A DNA stretch of 64,000 nt from Malachius bipustulatus (lineage: Eukaryota > Arthropoda > Insecta > Coleoptera > Melyridae), in contig OU342630.1 in the NCBI GenBank assembly GCA_910589415.1, positions 23,345,867 to 23,409,866 on the forward strand, read 5' to 3'. Positions 31,614 to 42,215 of the stretch are shown piece after piece (the first letter of the stretch is position 1; every line of letters begins with the position of its first letter). A program made the translations under genes and the position numbers. The notes beneath the pieces are model-generated. The model saw nothing but the letters and a program-made list of their open reading frames with translations, had not been told where the DNA came from and searched no databases.

Positions 31614-32357
31614 GCCGATTGCACCACCCACACTTAAATCTCAAGTGTCACTTAAAATTTTAAGGGGGACTGTTTCCGTTGCACCACTCATTTAAGTAGA
31701 CTTTAAGAATTTTAAGTGACACTTATCTTAAGGGCCGCAAATCTTCCACTTAAAGTCCCACTTAACCTAAATAAGGTGTAGTTTTACAAAAATTTTACCA
31801 GGAAAATAAGAAGAAGCAAATGCTAATCAAAGAGCCAATGCATGAAATCAACATAACCATAAAATCGTGTTGTGTCTTCATCCAGTATCCTGGCATTCCT
31901 GGCTATAATAAAAATAAAACTCTTGATTTACTAATATAATACGAAAAAATGGATGTTGTATTAGGAAACGATATTTTGGAAGATGATCTGGAAATATTCG
32001 AATCATTGACCATGGGTTGCCAAGGCAAATCAATATTCGAATCGAAATGAATATTTCTATCTACCTTTATTGACTAATGATGACTATGACGTCATACTGT
32101 CAATAACCGGCATCGTGTCCACTACAATTCGTCAAACAAAGTGACAACCGACAGAATTCTTACGTCAGTAGTACCACTATACATCACTTTTAGCACAAAA
32201 ATAACCAGTATTTATAGCCTTGTTGACAGATTCACTGCGACTTAGTTAAGTATTTCGTAAGTGGCAGTGGTGCAATGCTATTAAAATTTAAGTGGCCCTT
32301 AAATTTTAAGTGTCACTTAACTAAGTCCAGATTTAAGTAGAGACTGTGCAATCGGCC
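31614..32357. mobile_element. 744-bp Harbinger-like element
   Basis: Ends GGCCGATTGCAC at both sides (inverted), with sub-terminal TTAAGTGACACTTAA-type repeats in many copies. Flanks are TGA on the left and TAA on the right if the terminal T/A pair is included, close to the 3-bp TWA duplication of PIF/Harbinger. From about 31949 on the + strand a short frame (MDVVLGNDILEDDLEIFESL) resembles the N-terminus of insect Harbinger nucleases, then stops. It is probably a deletion derivative. Confidence 0.65.
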
Positions 32358-33149
32358 ATAACTGTTATATTTATGATTAAAGATCGGAAATAAAATCATC
32401 TCGTAAACTTCGTAACGTTTGACGCGTCATCGACCAAAGTAAAATCATTTATACTATTAATTCGCTCTTTGCTCACTTGATGTTACTGGGATGTGATAAT
32501 AAGGGAAGGGGCCCACGCATTCATAGATCCATCTTCATAAATACAGTGTGTGGTGTGTGTCCCAAGTTCGCTTCTCTATACAGGAATAATCTCGGTTCCT
32601 ATTACACCTACAGCCGATAACCGGTTTCAGATTTGCGATCGGTCAAGCGGTTTTGAAAATATCGGCCAAAAACCAAAAATGTCGGATTTCGTCTTTCGCA
32701 ATAAATTAATCCGAATTTGAACATCTTAATTTAAAAAAAATCTTCTTTTTTCTTCAAAATTTTCTTCTTTTTTCAAAAAAAAAACAAGTCTTGTCACCGA
32801 ATGACGTCGTGTGACGCTGCTAAAAGACGTGACACATTGCTTGACTTATGATTATTTATAACATTCGGTTAAAGAAAGGTTTTTTGTTGGAAAAAATAAT
32901 AAAATTTTGAAGAAATCTTTTTTTTTAATGTGATAGATTTTTGGTCGGATCCATCGGATTACGGATGCTATTAATTGTACCTACACTACAATAATATACT
33001 ATTATATTAATATTGCTAAACTAAAGCCACTACCTATAAAAAAAAATAGAAACAGTTACAATAAAAATAAACTTTCATCACTTTGGTGTTTATGGTCTCA
33101 TTCCATTTTAAAAATATGTATTCACGAAACTTGAAAATAACCGGCGCGT
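32358..33149. other. Intergenic, no gene seen
   Basis: AT-rich. Around 32640-32960 there is a loose inverted relationship (two CATTCGG/CCGAATG blocks either side of A/T runs), perhaps a worn foldback copy. Nothing coding. Confidence 0.4.
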
Positions 33150-33152
33150 TTA

Positions 33153-33872
33153 CGCCGCGTCCTAGCTGCATCCGGGGACTGCGTTGCGTGCGTTGCGTGC
33201 GTGCGTTGCGGGGAACGATTAAAATAAAACACATGCAAAGCAATGGGAGTGTCCTCAGTAGACGCGTTTGCCCGCAAAGTCGTACGATAAAACGACACCG
33301 CAACGCACGCATTGTTTTAAATTGAAATATTTAGTTTTTTCATCTGTCAAAATCTTGCGATTTTTGCGGCGGGCAGGAAATTTTTTTAATTTCGATTGCC
33401 TTCGTGCCAAAGCGAAACATTTTGTGCAATAAGAGAAATCTATTTTACAAGAACAAGAGTCAAGGTACACTGGGAATGTGAAAATGTCTCGAATTTAGGT
33501 TTTTAAAGTAAGTATGAGGTCTATTAACTTTTATTGTAGACCTATTTTTATTTAACCTACCTTCTATTTATCTATCTATCAAATCTATACCTATTTCTAT
33601 AGATTACTTGCGTCTTATTGTTTCTTTCTCTTAAGTAACATGTTTCTTTCTGTGATTTTCAAGTCTTTCAAGCTCCAACAACCTACTGGTTTCCAAATTA
33701 AAACGTATTTAATCTGAAGCTGCACCAGAAATAGTTGGATTGGAAACCATTTTCTCGCCCGCACCGCACGCATTCAGTTAGGACACACTCAAAATTTCTC
33801 GTGCGAGTTTGCGTTGCGTGCGTTCCCCGCATCGCACGCAACGCATTACCCGGATGCAGCTAGGACACGGCG
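33153..33872. mobile_element. 720-bp Harbinger-type MITE upstream of FLAD1
   Basis: Ends CGCCGCGTCCTAGCTGCATC and its inverse (GATGCAGCTAGGACACGGCG), with TTA on both sides (33150-33152 and 33873-33875), the 3-bp target of PIF/Harbinger. Sub-terminal GC-rich tandem units (GCGTTGCGTGC) occur at both ends (33181-33210 and 33812-33846). The right end lies about 380 bp before the FLAD1 start codon. No transposase frame. Confidence 0.85.
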
Positions 33873-33875
33873 TTA

Positions 33876-34249
33876 CTGTTATTCTAGGCGTAACTCTATT
33901 TTTATAGTTTCGTAACCTTCAGTCAAATTTACAATAGAAACGCAGCCAGCGAACAACTGCCTGTTATGCCTGTCACTTTGACAACTGGCACTTTTAACCG
34001 CGAATTGATAAACCGGCAACCGGCCCCTGAGCCTGAGACACGCAGTGTGCCTCTGTCCTCTGTCGTCTGTCGCTCTGTCCTGCAACCGCAACCTGCACTG
34101 CAAAACTCTGGCTCTGCTCTGGCCCTGTCCTTTGGTGGTTGGTGGTTTGGTGTTGGTGATGAAACGAGAGTTTTTTGAATAATTGTTTGGTTGAAATGAA
34201 ATGATGGAGCAAGGATGAATTACCAGATAAACTTGGTGCTAATACAAAC
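33876..34249 (+). promoter_or_regulatory. Upstream region of FLAD1
   Basis: This about 370-bp gap must hold the FLAD1 promoter and 5' UTR. It contains a GC-richer stretch with repeated CTCTGT/CTCTGC words (34040-34130) and a GGTGGTTGGTGGTTTGGTG tract (34134-34160). No TATA box was seen. Short ORFs on both strands here are accidental. Confidence 0.4.
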
Positions 34250-35008
34250 ATGCTCCTTAAATCAGCTGCTATTCTCTTGATCCACAAGGATTTTCTATTA
34301 GGCATAGAGAAAAACTCTGATATCCAATTCCTTCTCAACAGATTAACAACTCAGGGGTATGACGTGGATAAATTTGTATCCTTGAAAGAAAATGAAAACC
34401 AAAAGTACATTTCCCATGAAATACAAGAATTGTCCAAACATCATGATATTGTTATTGTAATTGAGAAATTACAGACAAACGTTTCATGCCAAGCTTTAGC
34501 CGATGCATGTTTTGTTGAATGTAACAAAACCAGTGGAAGATTTGCGGGTTCCTTCAAAGAAGCGAATGCCGAATTGGATGAAAATAAAATACTAATTCCG
34601 TGTCATTCTAAACTGGTCTTCTCATCTCACAATGTATTCCCCGTTATTTTCATCCAGAGAATATTCGTCATGAAATTGGAACAAATTAAAGAACAATACA
34701 GTCTTTTTTTAGAGAAACATTTATCGTTTTATAGAAGCGGCACAATTTTTTATAAATGTATTAAATTTGCTGAAGGCGCTCGCATAGGGTCTATCAAAGA
34801 AAAACTTGACAATGGGATTATTTCCGCTACAGAAGTAAATAATTCAACAGTTTTAAGGATTGAAGCATCTGATCTACTTTCTTTAAATAATTCCTTGAAT
34901 AACACAGTTGCAGAATTTGGGAGTAAGATTCAAAAAGTGTATGTTCCTCCGCTAGATGAGTCTAGATTGAAATATGATGATGTAACCCTCATCAACTCGG
35001 CACAAGAT
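34250..35008 (+). CDS. FLAD1: FAD synthase, exon 1 (molybdopterin-binding-like domain)
   Basis: 253 codons from the first in-frame ATG (34250; the frame is closed upstream by a TGA at 34202). It corresponds to the N-terminal MoCF/MogA-like domain of animal FAD synthase (FLAD1). The start aligns (AAILLIHKDFLLGIEKNSD, where the family has a GDEIL motif), and HDIVIVIEKLQ replaces the usual TxGGIGPTHDD motif, so this domain has probably lost catalytic residues. The exon ends at a strong donor, GAT/GTAAGT at 35009, in phase 0. The open frame runs on to 35071 only by chance. A possible alternative donor is CATG/GTAAAT at 35046. The domain normally hydrolyses FAD or assists the synthase domain; here a structural role is more likely. 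Confidence 0.85.
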
Positions 35009-35476
35009 GTAAGTAAAACGGTAAAACCCTTAAATTTAAGTCATGGTAAATATAGAGAAGTGGTACTCTAGTTTTGCCCAAGGTATTGTTTTTTTAGGGG
35101 CCTGGTTTAAGATATATTGCAATTTATTTAACTAGAAGTCATTGATCAACTCACTGTTTTTAGACATAGAATTTGAAAAATTCTTGGAAAAATTAAAAAT
35201 TTGAGTGAGAGAGACTGTGGCCAAAATTAAAGTCAATTATTATTTTGAAAAAATACATTTTGTTGGTTTGTTCTAGGCCTGACCTAAAGCATCGAATTTA
35301 TCAATGAAACATAGACAAATAAGTTGCAATATCTTTAAAACCAAGTCCTGTATCAAAATTTTACAAGGTAACCTGACCTTTACGAACAAGGCACAGTCTC
35401 ATTGTTGTCGTCTCAAGAAATTGCTGTTAGAAATTATGTTGCCATTAAAGCCGCAAATGTGATCTATATTCTGTAG

Positions 35477-36528
35477 TAGTGTTGCAACGAATATTCGGTT
35501 AACTATTCGGCGGTCGTAATATTCGGCAATGTTGCCGAATATTCGGTTTGCAGAATAGTGACTGTTCACAACCGAATATCAAACCGAACACTAAACCGAA
35601 TATCAAACCGAATACCAAGCAGAATACAAACCGACCAACAGGTAGGTAATCTTAAAAATAATAAAAAGTGAAAAAGCTCCACCGATAGATGCATCAACCA
35701 ACATCACCATCCAATCATTTTCTCAGTGCTCAGCGCACGTAAGGCGCGAAGTTGCGTATCACGCTGCTTATTCATATGGTCGCAAACGAAATTGGACTTT
35801 ATAACTTGCTGCGTAACAATAATAAGGCGGTGTGCCGCGTATCACACTTCATTTTCATATGTAAAAAGTTTAATTTTTAATAGGAAAATCTTAATTTTTC
35901 TGTCTGTATCTCTTCCTGATTAGAAGATAGCAATATAGAATATAGATATACGCCCGTATTCACAAACGATAATTACCCAAATAATTACGTAATCAAATAT
36001 ACCCATCTCATTCTAATGCGTATAAAGTGTATATCTCCATCTCACTTAGTCACTTATTTAATTATTTTCGAGATATTACAGAGCCGAAATGCTTTGTGAA
36101 TACGGGCTATAGAATATAGATAAGGATACCTATATGGTGCATCCTGTATATTTTTTTCAATATTATTAACAGATGCGAAGTTAAGATTTAGATAATCAGA
36201 TAATTCATGAGGTAGCACGTAACTGCCATACCACCCTTCTTATCTAACTAAAAAAAAACTTTTTTTCATGCAATTAGGTATTAACTAAGGTATCAAAAAA
36301 CCATGTTTTTAAACCTTCAATTTAATGCTGACGTTTACAGTGTTTACAAAATTAATTTAAATTTATTATGCGCTTTTAATTATTTTATTTTTTCATCACT
36401 AAATTAAAATTTAATAACAGATGTAATAAAAGTAAGTATTCGGCCGAATATTCGTATTCGGCCGAATATTGAATGCCGAATATTCGGTATTCGGTTACCG
36501 ATAAATTTTACTATTCGTTGCATCACTA
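35477..36528. mobile_element. 1.05-kb hAT-type non-autonomous element
   Basis: Ends TAGTGTTGCAACGAATATTC and the inverse of TAGTGATGCAACGAATAGT. An exact 8-bp duplication TTCTGTAG flanks it (35469-35476 and 36529-36536). Sub-terminal arrays of CCGAATA units (35510-35640 and 36438-36500) look like transposase-binding repeats. No transposase frame. A smaller MITE (35952-36107) is nested in it. Confidence 0.9.
35952..36107. mobile_element. 156-bp nested MITE
   Basis: Ends GCCCGTATTCACAAA and the inverse TTTGTGAATACGGGC, a 15-bp perfect terminal repeat, inside the hAT-type element. Flanks are TA-rich (ATATA / TATAG), so the target could be TA. No ORF. Confidence 0.75.
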
Positions 36529-36901
36529 TTCTGTAGACATTGTATATGCCGCGGCCACAGATACCCACATCGCCAGTTAGAGACCAGTAAGAATATAAGT
36601 CTATCATCTTTCTCACATTTCTCGGTATGTTTCTCTTAACATCTACTATTTCAAAATTTACAATAACATAATGGCGTCTATGTAAGTGTATGATGACATA
36701 TATTTTAGATATTTGTTGCTCTCTAGATTAAATCCAACATAATAATTGTGTTACATATAATTTAAATGACCAAAGTAAATGCGAAAATATTTCGTACGTC
36801 GGTGCGGCCCGTTAATTTCGAAGTTATTCCTTGCCTTAAAGAAATTAATAAAACGAGCCGCAACTGATGTTTACAACCGTCAACCTGCGAAGTATTAGTT
36901 A

Positions 36902-37334
36902 TGCTGTTAGGAGATTGTGACGGTCTTGGCAACAGGGCTCGTGACTGACAGCACAAGTAGAGTAATGGCGACTGTGAGATGTTCCTAAAAGTTGTTCAAT
37001 AAAACTTATTATTTATCACTTGTGAATCGTGTTACGTTTCTTTATTCCTCTACAGAGTAATCTCTAAGGGCGGAGTGCTAGAACGCTAATTAAAGATTTG
37101 TCAGATAATTACTGATTTCAAATTGCAAATTTTGAAAATATGGTGAATATTTTTAATGGTCTTTCATTTTTTATCAGTAATTAACTCTTCTAAAAGGGGG
37201 TAGAGTTTATTTCCAGCAATATCAGACCAACATTTTGACAATACAGGGCATTTTAAAATCAGTAATTATCTGACAGATCTGTAATTAACGTTCTAGCACT
37301 CCACGGTAAGACTATTATTATCAATAATAGTACA
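36902..37334 (+). repeat. Gypsy B 5' LTR (with MITE insert)
   Basis: Starts TGCTGTTAGGAG, ends AATAGTACA. Without the 239-bp MITE and its 3-bp duplication it is about 191 bp and matches the 3' LTR. A polyadenylation signal AATAAA lies at about 36998. Confidence 0.88.
37068..37306. mobile_element. 239-bp Harbinger-type MITE in the 5' LTR
   Basis: Ends GGGCGGAGTGCTAGAACG and CGTTCTAGCACTCCACGG, with further inverted matches (GTCAGATAATTACTGATTT). TAA flanks at 37065-37067 and 37307-37309. The uninterrupted sequence CTCTAAGACTATT in the 3' LTR (42181 on) is the natural empty site, which fixes both edges. Confidence 0.92.
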
Positions 37335-37383
37335 TGGTGGCAGCGGTGGGATCTAAATGATGATCGAAATTGAAAGGTACGCT

Positions 37384-37736
37384 CAGTGGCGGATTTCCGA
37401 TTAGGCTAGGTAGGCTATAGCCTACGGCGGCAAATTTTTGTAGGCGGCAAAATTTTAGAAGATCAAAAATATTTTCGAGTGCTAAGAACTTACGTGACCT
37501 TGGATATTGAAAAAAAATTTGCCTGCGGCGCTTTTTCGAGAGGGAGCCCTGGGTTGCCTTTACAAGCAGCATCACTTATTACAGAATAAAAATTATGGCA
37601 TTTTTGTGATCTTCACTTTTTTAGCAAATAATTAAAAAAAAAAAATTTTTAGGACCCTATGCGACGGGGATTAAATAATACCATAGGCGGCGATTTGATT
37701 CAGCCTATAGGCGGCACCTTTGTAAATCCGCCTCTG
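37384..37736. mobile_element. 353-bp hAT-type MITE between PBS and gag
   Basis: Ends CAGTGGCGGATTT and AAATCCGCCTCTG, with inner GGCGGC blocks. Exact 8-bp duplication GGTACGCT at 37376-37383 and 37737-37744. The ORF on the - strand across it is accidental. Confidence 0.92.
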
Positions 37737-37848
37737 GGTACGCTAATGCCTTGCTGTTATGTGATATGACGCAGTAGATGCGTCATTTCTAAATAAGTGA
37801 ATTTTTATTTAAAAATACTATTAACCGTTCATAAATTGAAGTTTAAAA

Positions 37849-38625
37849 ATGCCGGATGAGGAGATAGCGGGTCCAAGTAACCCCATTATAAATATACCGG
37901 TTCAGTTTTCCCCGCCTGATAAATTCAGTTTCATGAATCCAGTTTCATGGCCCCAATGGAGGAAGCGCTTCGAACGCTATATGTCAGTCTCTGGACAAAT
38001 CACGAAATCAAACGAAGAAAAGATCAACAGTTTAATGTATATTATGGGAGAAGAATCAGAAGAGATATTACTTCAATTTACACAAATACCGGTAACATAC
38101 GAAGAAACTTTGGAAACTTTCAAGAGACATTTTATCCCCAGGAGAAACGTCATATTCGAGAGATTCAAATTTAATTCGAGAGTACAAGCACCGGGTGAGT
38201 CCATTGAAGCATACATTACCAGTTTACATAGCTTAGTTGAAAACTGCGATTATGGAACATTGAAAGTACAATTAATCAGAGATCGAATCGTTGTCGGTAT
38301 GAGAGACATCGAAACCAGCGAAAGATTACAATTGAAAGAAGATCGCACTCTACAAGAATGCGTTACTATTGTGAAACAGGCTGAATTGCAAGCTAGTCAG
38401 AGTCGGGAGATACAGGAGAGACAAGATGGGAGGAGCAACTATGCTTCAGAGGTTACAGCAGCTATGATCCAAGCTGGTCAAAATACAGGTCGCAGGAGAT
38501 ACTTCCAGCAAAGTAGATCCAGTGCTGCTGGATCAGCCAATCTCCACCGACTGCAGATAAATTGCCATATTATCAGAAAAGTCGCAGTGATGAAGAAAAT
38601 AATGGGCACAATAATAGACCAGTAG
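37849..38625 (+). CDS. Gypsy B gag
   Basis: 258 residues from ATG 37849. A retrotransposon gag capsid core is visible (MNPVSWPQWRKRFERYM; TFKRHFIPRRNVIFERFKF; ESIEAYITSLHSLVENC). The zinc knuckles are not in this frame but in the overlapping -1 frame that follows (CSFCGYEWHLRERC, CNNCKKRGHWAAVC), so nucleocapsid and protease would come from a frameshift product, or a frameshift mutation separates them. Confidence 0.85.
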   Translation: MPDEEIAGPSNPIINIPVQFSPPDKFSFMNPVSWPQWRKRFERYMSVSGQITKSNEEKINSLMYIMGEESEEILLQFTQIPVTYEETLETFKRHFIPRRNVIFERFKFNSRVQAPGESIEAYITSLHSLVENCDYGTLKVQLIRDRIVVGMRDIETSERLQLKEDRTLQECVTIVKQAELQASQSREIQERQDGRSNYASEVTAAMIQAGQNTGRRRYFQQSRSSAAGSANLHRLQINCHIIRKVAVMKKIMGTIIDQ

Positions 38626-39284
38626 ATAAGAAGTGCAGCTTTTGCGGATACGAATGGCACCTTCGTGAACGTTGTCCGGCAAATAGGTCTGTTTGTAATA
38701 ACTGCAAGAAACGGGGACACTGGGCAGCAGTCTGCAGGAATACAAAGGTCAGATCCATGTATTGCGATAATAGTTATAGTGCAGAAGGACAGGATAGATC
38801 AAGCGACTATACCGAGAAAGTAGATAGAACAGGAAATAATAATTACTTAGGTTCCATAGAATTACTCCATGTAGATGCATATACAAACGCTAAGGAATGG
38901 TTAGTAAATATTTATATAACTGAATTGGGAAAAGAAGTAAGCTTCCTAGTTGATACGGGCACAGATATTACTTGCTTGCCAAATACTTTCTTAAATTCCT
39001 ATTTCTTAGAAAAGTTACGTCCTAGTACAAAAATTGTAACCGGTCCGTCTGGCGTCAAATTGGATATAGCAGGGACTGTACAAGTAAAGTTAAACAAAGG
39101 CAATATGGCGGTTGAGACAGAAATATATGTTATTAAAGGATTAATTAAGCCAATAATAGGTAGGACATCCATAGTTAAATTGAAACTTTTGCATTATCCC
39201 AAGAATAATTCTTTATGTGTAGTAGATTCAGACAATCATATGGTTAGTGTGGACTGTGGACAGTATCCAGCAGAGATTTCCTAG
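38562..39284 (+). pseudogene. Gypsy B nucleocapsid zinc knuckles and protease
   Basis: Two zinc knuckles (CSFCGYEWHLRERC and CNNCKKRGHWAAVC), a linker, then an aspartic protease with FLVDTGTDITCL and, about 75 residues on, the IIGRTSI block. The frame stops at 39284 while RT continues in another frame from about 39247, so a frameshift separates them. Confidence 0.85.
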
Positions 39285-40078
39285 GATTTTTAGTGACATA
39301 GGTACATTCAGCACTGAGATGGAAATAAAAATTAGAGAGGAGGTCCAACCTTATATTCAGAGTACACCGCGAGTTGTACCCATACCCTTATTGAATCCAC
39401 TGAAAGAAGAATTGAACAGATTACAGAAACTCGACATTATAGAAGTAGTAGACTATTATACTCCCTGGGTCAGTCCTATAATAGTAGTTGTACAAAAACA
39501 ATCAAAAGTCCGACTCTGTGTTGACTATACTCATTTAAATAAAGCTGTGTTAAGATAATATTTTCCTATAGGCAAAATTGAAAATATTTTAGCACAGATA
39601 AAAGGTTCTAAATGGTTTTTGAAATTAGACTGTACTTCAGGGTTTTACCAGATTAAGCTCAGTAAGGATTCTCAGCATTTGACTACATTTATTACTCCCT
39701 ACGGAAGATTCTTATTTAAACGCCCACCCTTTGGGATTACATGCGCCCCAGAATATTTTTCAATTCTTTTAAATAAAGCACTGTTAGTTATTAAGGGGGT
39801 AATTAGTCATATAGACGATATTTTAATTCATGCTCCCACCAAAATCGAACACGATAAAATTCTGAATGAAGTACTAAATAAAATTGACCTCGAGGGCTTA
39901 ACAATTAAAAAACAATTTTAAAAAAACAAACTAAAATGCATAATAGGGGTGCAGGAACTTAAGTTTCTGGGTCACCATATTTCCACAGAGGGAATAGCAG
40001 TAGATCCAGAAAGAATTTCTAGTATAAAAAAATTTCCTAAACCAACTAATAAAAAGGAACTTTTACAATTTCTTAGGA
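39247..40078 (+). pseudogene. Gypsy B reverse transcriptase (broken)
   Basis: RT motifs in order: a start with SPIIVVVQKQSKVRLCVDYT, a TAA at 39556-39558, then FLKLDCTSGFYQIKL (motif A), TPYGRFLFKRPPFGI (motif B/C region), and HIDDILIHAP (the catalytic YxDD with His in place of Tyr). It ends at a TAA at 39919-39921, with homologous sequence (LKFLGHHISTEGI) carrying on beyond the stop. At least two stops and the altered YxDD motif show it is inactive. Confidence 0.85.
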
Positions 40079-40959
40079 ATGATCAATTTCTCTAGCCGAT
40101 TTATAGCTAATAAATCAGAGATTCTTGAACCATTGACTTCATTATTAAAAAAAAAAACGTGTCATATAGTTGGGATAGTTCTCAAGAAAAGGCATTCACT
40201 AAAATCAAAACTGGTATTACAAGTATTACAGAGCAGCCCATGTCTAGCCTATTTTGACCAGTCAAAAAAGATATCTATTTCAGCTGATTCATCATCTTAT
40301 GGATTGGGAGCATGTTTAATTCAATCTAAGAATGGTCATAAAGAAGTAGTAGCATATGCTTCTAGATTATTGTCACCAACAGAAAAAAGATACGCCCAGA
40401 TAGAGAGAGAAGCTTTGGCGCTGACGTGGGCAGCTGACAAGTTTCAGGAATATGTAACGGGATTGGTCTTCTTTTTAGAAACCGATCACAAATTCAAATC
40501 ATTCAAATTTTACAAAGTAAACCAATCGACAAATTGACACCTCAGTTGCAGCGATTTAGAATTCGTCTAATGAGGTATCAATATCTAGTCGAATATATTC
40601 CAGGGAAACTGCTAGCCGTAGCTGATGCTTTATCACGAAATTTTTCAAAAAATTCAGTGGTACGCGAAGATGACGAACTAGCTCAAGATGTAGAAACTCA
40701 CGTAAACCTAATAATCAGAAATGTACCAGTCAAATCATATTTCATAGAAGAAATAATTGTCGAACAAGAGAAAGATGAAATTTGTAAATTACTAAAAGAA
40801 TATATCTTCGAAGGTTGGCCTAAAAACAAACTAGATGAAAGCCTTTTACCTTATTTTAATTATAGACACAAAATATTGTTTAGTGAAGGAATTTTGTTGA
40901 GAGGTTCTAGAATAATAATACCGCATCAGTTTGGTGGCTCGGTCTCTCCACTCAACTAG
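40079..40959 (+). pseudogene. Gypsy B RNase H and connection region
   Basis: RNase H motifs ISADSSSYGLGACLIQ and YAQIEREALALTW (Asp and Glu), then LETDHKF. The frame breaks at 40537 and picks up one frame away at QRFRIRLMRYQYLVEYIPG and ADALSRN, the usual end of RNase H, leading to the integrase linker and a stop at 40959. Confidence 0.82.
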
Positions 40960-40964
40960 AAAAT

Positions 40965-41720
40965 GTGGTTAGAAATTGTCCGCAATGTGTAGAACATAGA
41001 TCTAACCCAAAAGAAACATTTATTAAAGATGATTTTCCTGAAAGACCGTGGCAGAGAATTGCAACCGACTTATTTAAAACAGATTCGTGGCATTTGATAG
41101 TTACCGATTACTTTTCCAGATTTTTTGAAATTTTTAAACTTGTCAAAATGACTGAATCAATAGTCATAAGTAAACTAAAAGAACTCTTTTCTAGATACGG
41201 TATAGCGGAGATAGTGAGATCGGATAACGGGCCACAGTTCCAAGCGGAATTCAAGCAGTTTGCTAGAGAATATGATTTCAGGCATATAACCAGCAGTCCC
41301 TATTTTGCACAATCAAACGGACGCGTAGAAGCTGCGGTAAAGACAGCCAAAACCCTGATTAAGAAAAACAAAGATATTTATTTGGCCTTATTAGCATTTC
41401 GCACCACCCCATTACAGTGCGGGTTTAGTCCAGCTGAGTTACTAATGAATAGAAAATTGAGGTCACCCTTACCAATGATTTCGAAAAAACTTAATGAGAC
41501 TGTAGATACGCGAGCTGTTTTTCAAAGAGACAAAGAGAGAGTAAAGCTAAGAATAAGTCTGCAATCCAATTTGATAAAAGACACCGGTCTAGAGAGTTAA
41601 CTAAGCTAAACGAAGGAGATGGTGTTTGGGTGGTTGATGTGAGAGAGTACGGGAAAATTGTTGCAGTATTACCGGAACCTAGGTGTTATTTAGTGGAAAC
41701 CCCTAGGGGTACCTACGAAC
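40965..41720 (+). pseudogene. Gypsy B integrase
   Basis: CPQCVEHRSNP completes the zinc-binding region. The catalytic core shows RIATDLF, RSDNGPQF and QSNGRVEAAVK (D, D, E all present). After a frame break near 41570 a C-terminal domain reads LNEGDGVWVVDVRE and LVETPRGTYEQ. The His part of the zinc-binding region is separated by the frame break near 40960. Confidence 0.82.
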
Positions 41721-42008
41721 AGATGGCATTTGATTCCCACACCTTATCATATTCCTCGACAAATACTTACCCCGAAACCGTCTGAACCTCCGACTTCTAG
41801 ATCCGAGACACGGAGTTTCAGTGCACCTGACACTCCCGATGACATTAGTCACAGGGAAGAACGCATTGTTACCTTTTCTGACGTTGTTCATAATGAAGTA
41901 GGAATTAATGAGACTCCTTGTGCTCGTAGTACTCCTATAGCATGTAAAAGTAGACCTGTTAGAAATAGAAAGAAACCTGTGTATCTAGAAGATTATGTAT
42001 TAGACTAA
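41721..42008 (+). pseudogene. Gypsy B polyprotein C-terminal tail
   Basis: A Ser/Thr/Pro-rich tail ending RNRKKPVYLEDYVLD, the standard C-terminus of this gypsy group, with a TAA stop at about 42006 just before the PPT and 3' LTR. Confidence 0.7.
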
Positions 42009-42020
42009 AAAGGGGGGATG

Positions 42021-42215
42021 TGCTGTTAGGAGATTGTGACGGTCTTGGCAACAGGGCGCGTGACTGACAGCACAAGTAGAGTAATGGCGACTGTGAGATG
42101 TTCCTAAAAGTTGTTCAATAAAACTTATTATTTATCACTTGTGAATCGTGTTACGTTTCTTTATTCCTCTACAGAGTAATCTCTAAGACTATTATGTATT
42201 ACCAATAATAGTACA
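42021..42215 (+). repeat. Gypsy B 3' LTR
   Basis: 195 bp, TGCTGTTAGG...AATAGTACA, with AATAAA at about 42117. Lacks the MITE present in the 5' LTR, so that insertion came after integration. Confidence 0.88.

Larger units (their letters stand above)
36902..42215 (+). mobile_element. Gypsy B: Ty3/gypsy LTR retrotransposon (decayed) in FLAD1 intron 1
   Basis: Short LTRs (36902-37334 including a MITE; 42021-42215), a PBS next to the 5' LTR (TGGTGGCAGCGGTGGGAT at 37335), gag, protease, RT, RNase H, integrase, and a PPT-like AAAAAGGGGGG before the 3' LTR. It has the same orientation as the host gene. Pol is broken by several stops and frame changes, yet the two LTRs are almost the same apart from the MITE, one substitution and a 4-bp indel. 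The target duplication is not clean (TTAGT-like on both sides). Confidence 0.9.

Noticed and set aside
33879..34338. Overlapping ORFs of 70-114 residues upstream of FLAD1
   Set aside because: GC-rich repeat words keep the frames open; no family signature, and they overlap on both strands.
35009..35071. Last 21 codons of the open frame in FLAD1 exon 1
   Set aside because: They follow a strong phase-0 donor (GTAAGT at 35009); the family resumes at 43936, so this part is intron.
34250..35071. Exon 1 as a separate gene next to FAD synthase
   Set aside because: Phase-0 donor and acceptor sites match, and the domain order equals that of animal FLAD1.
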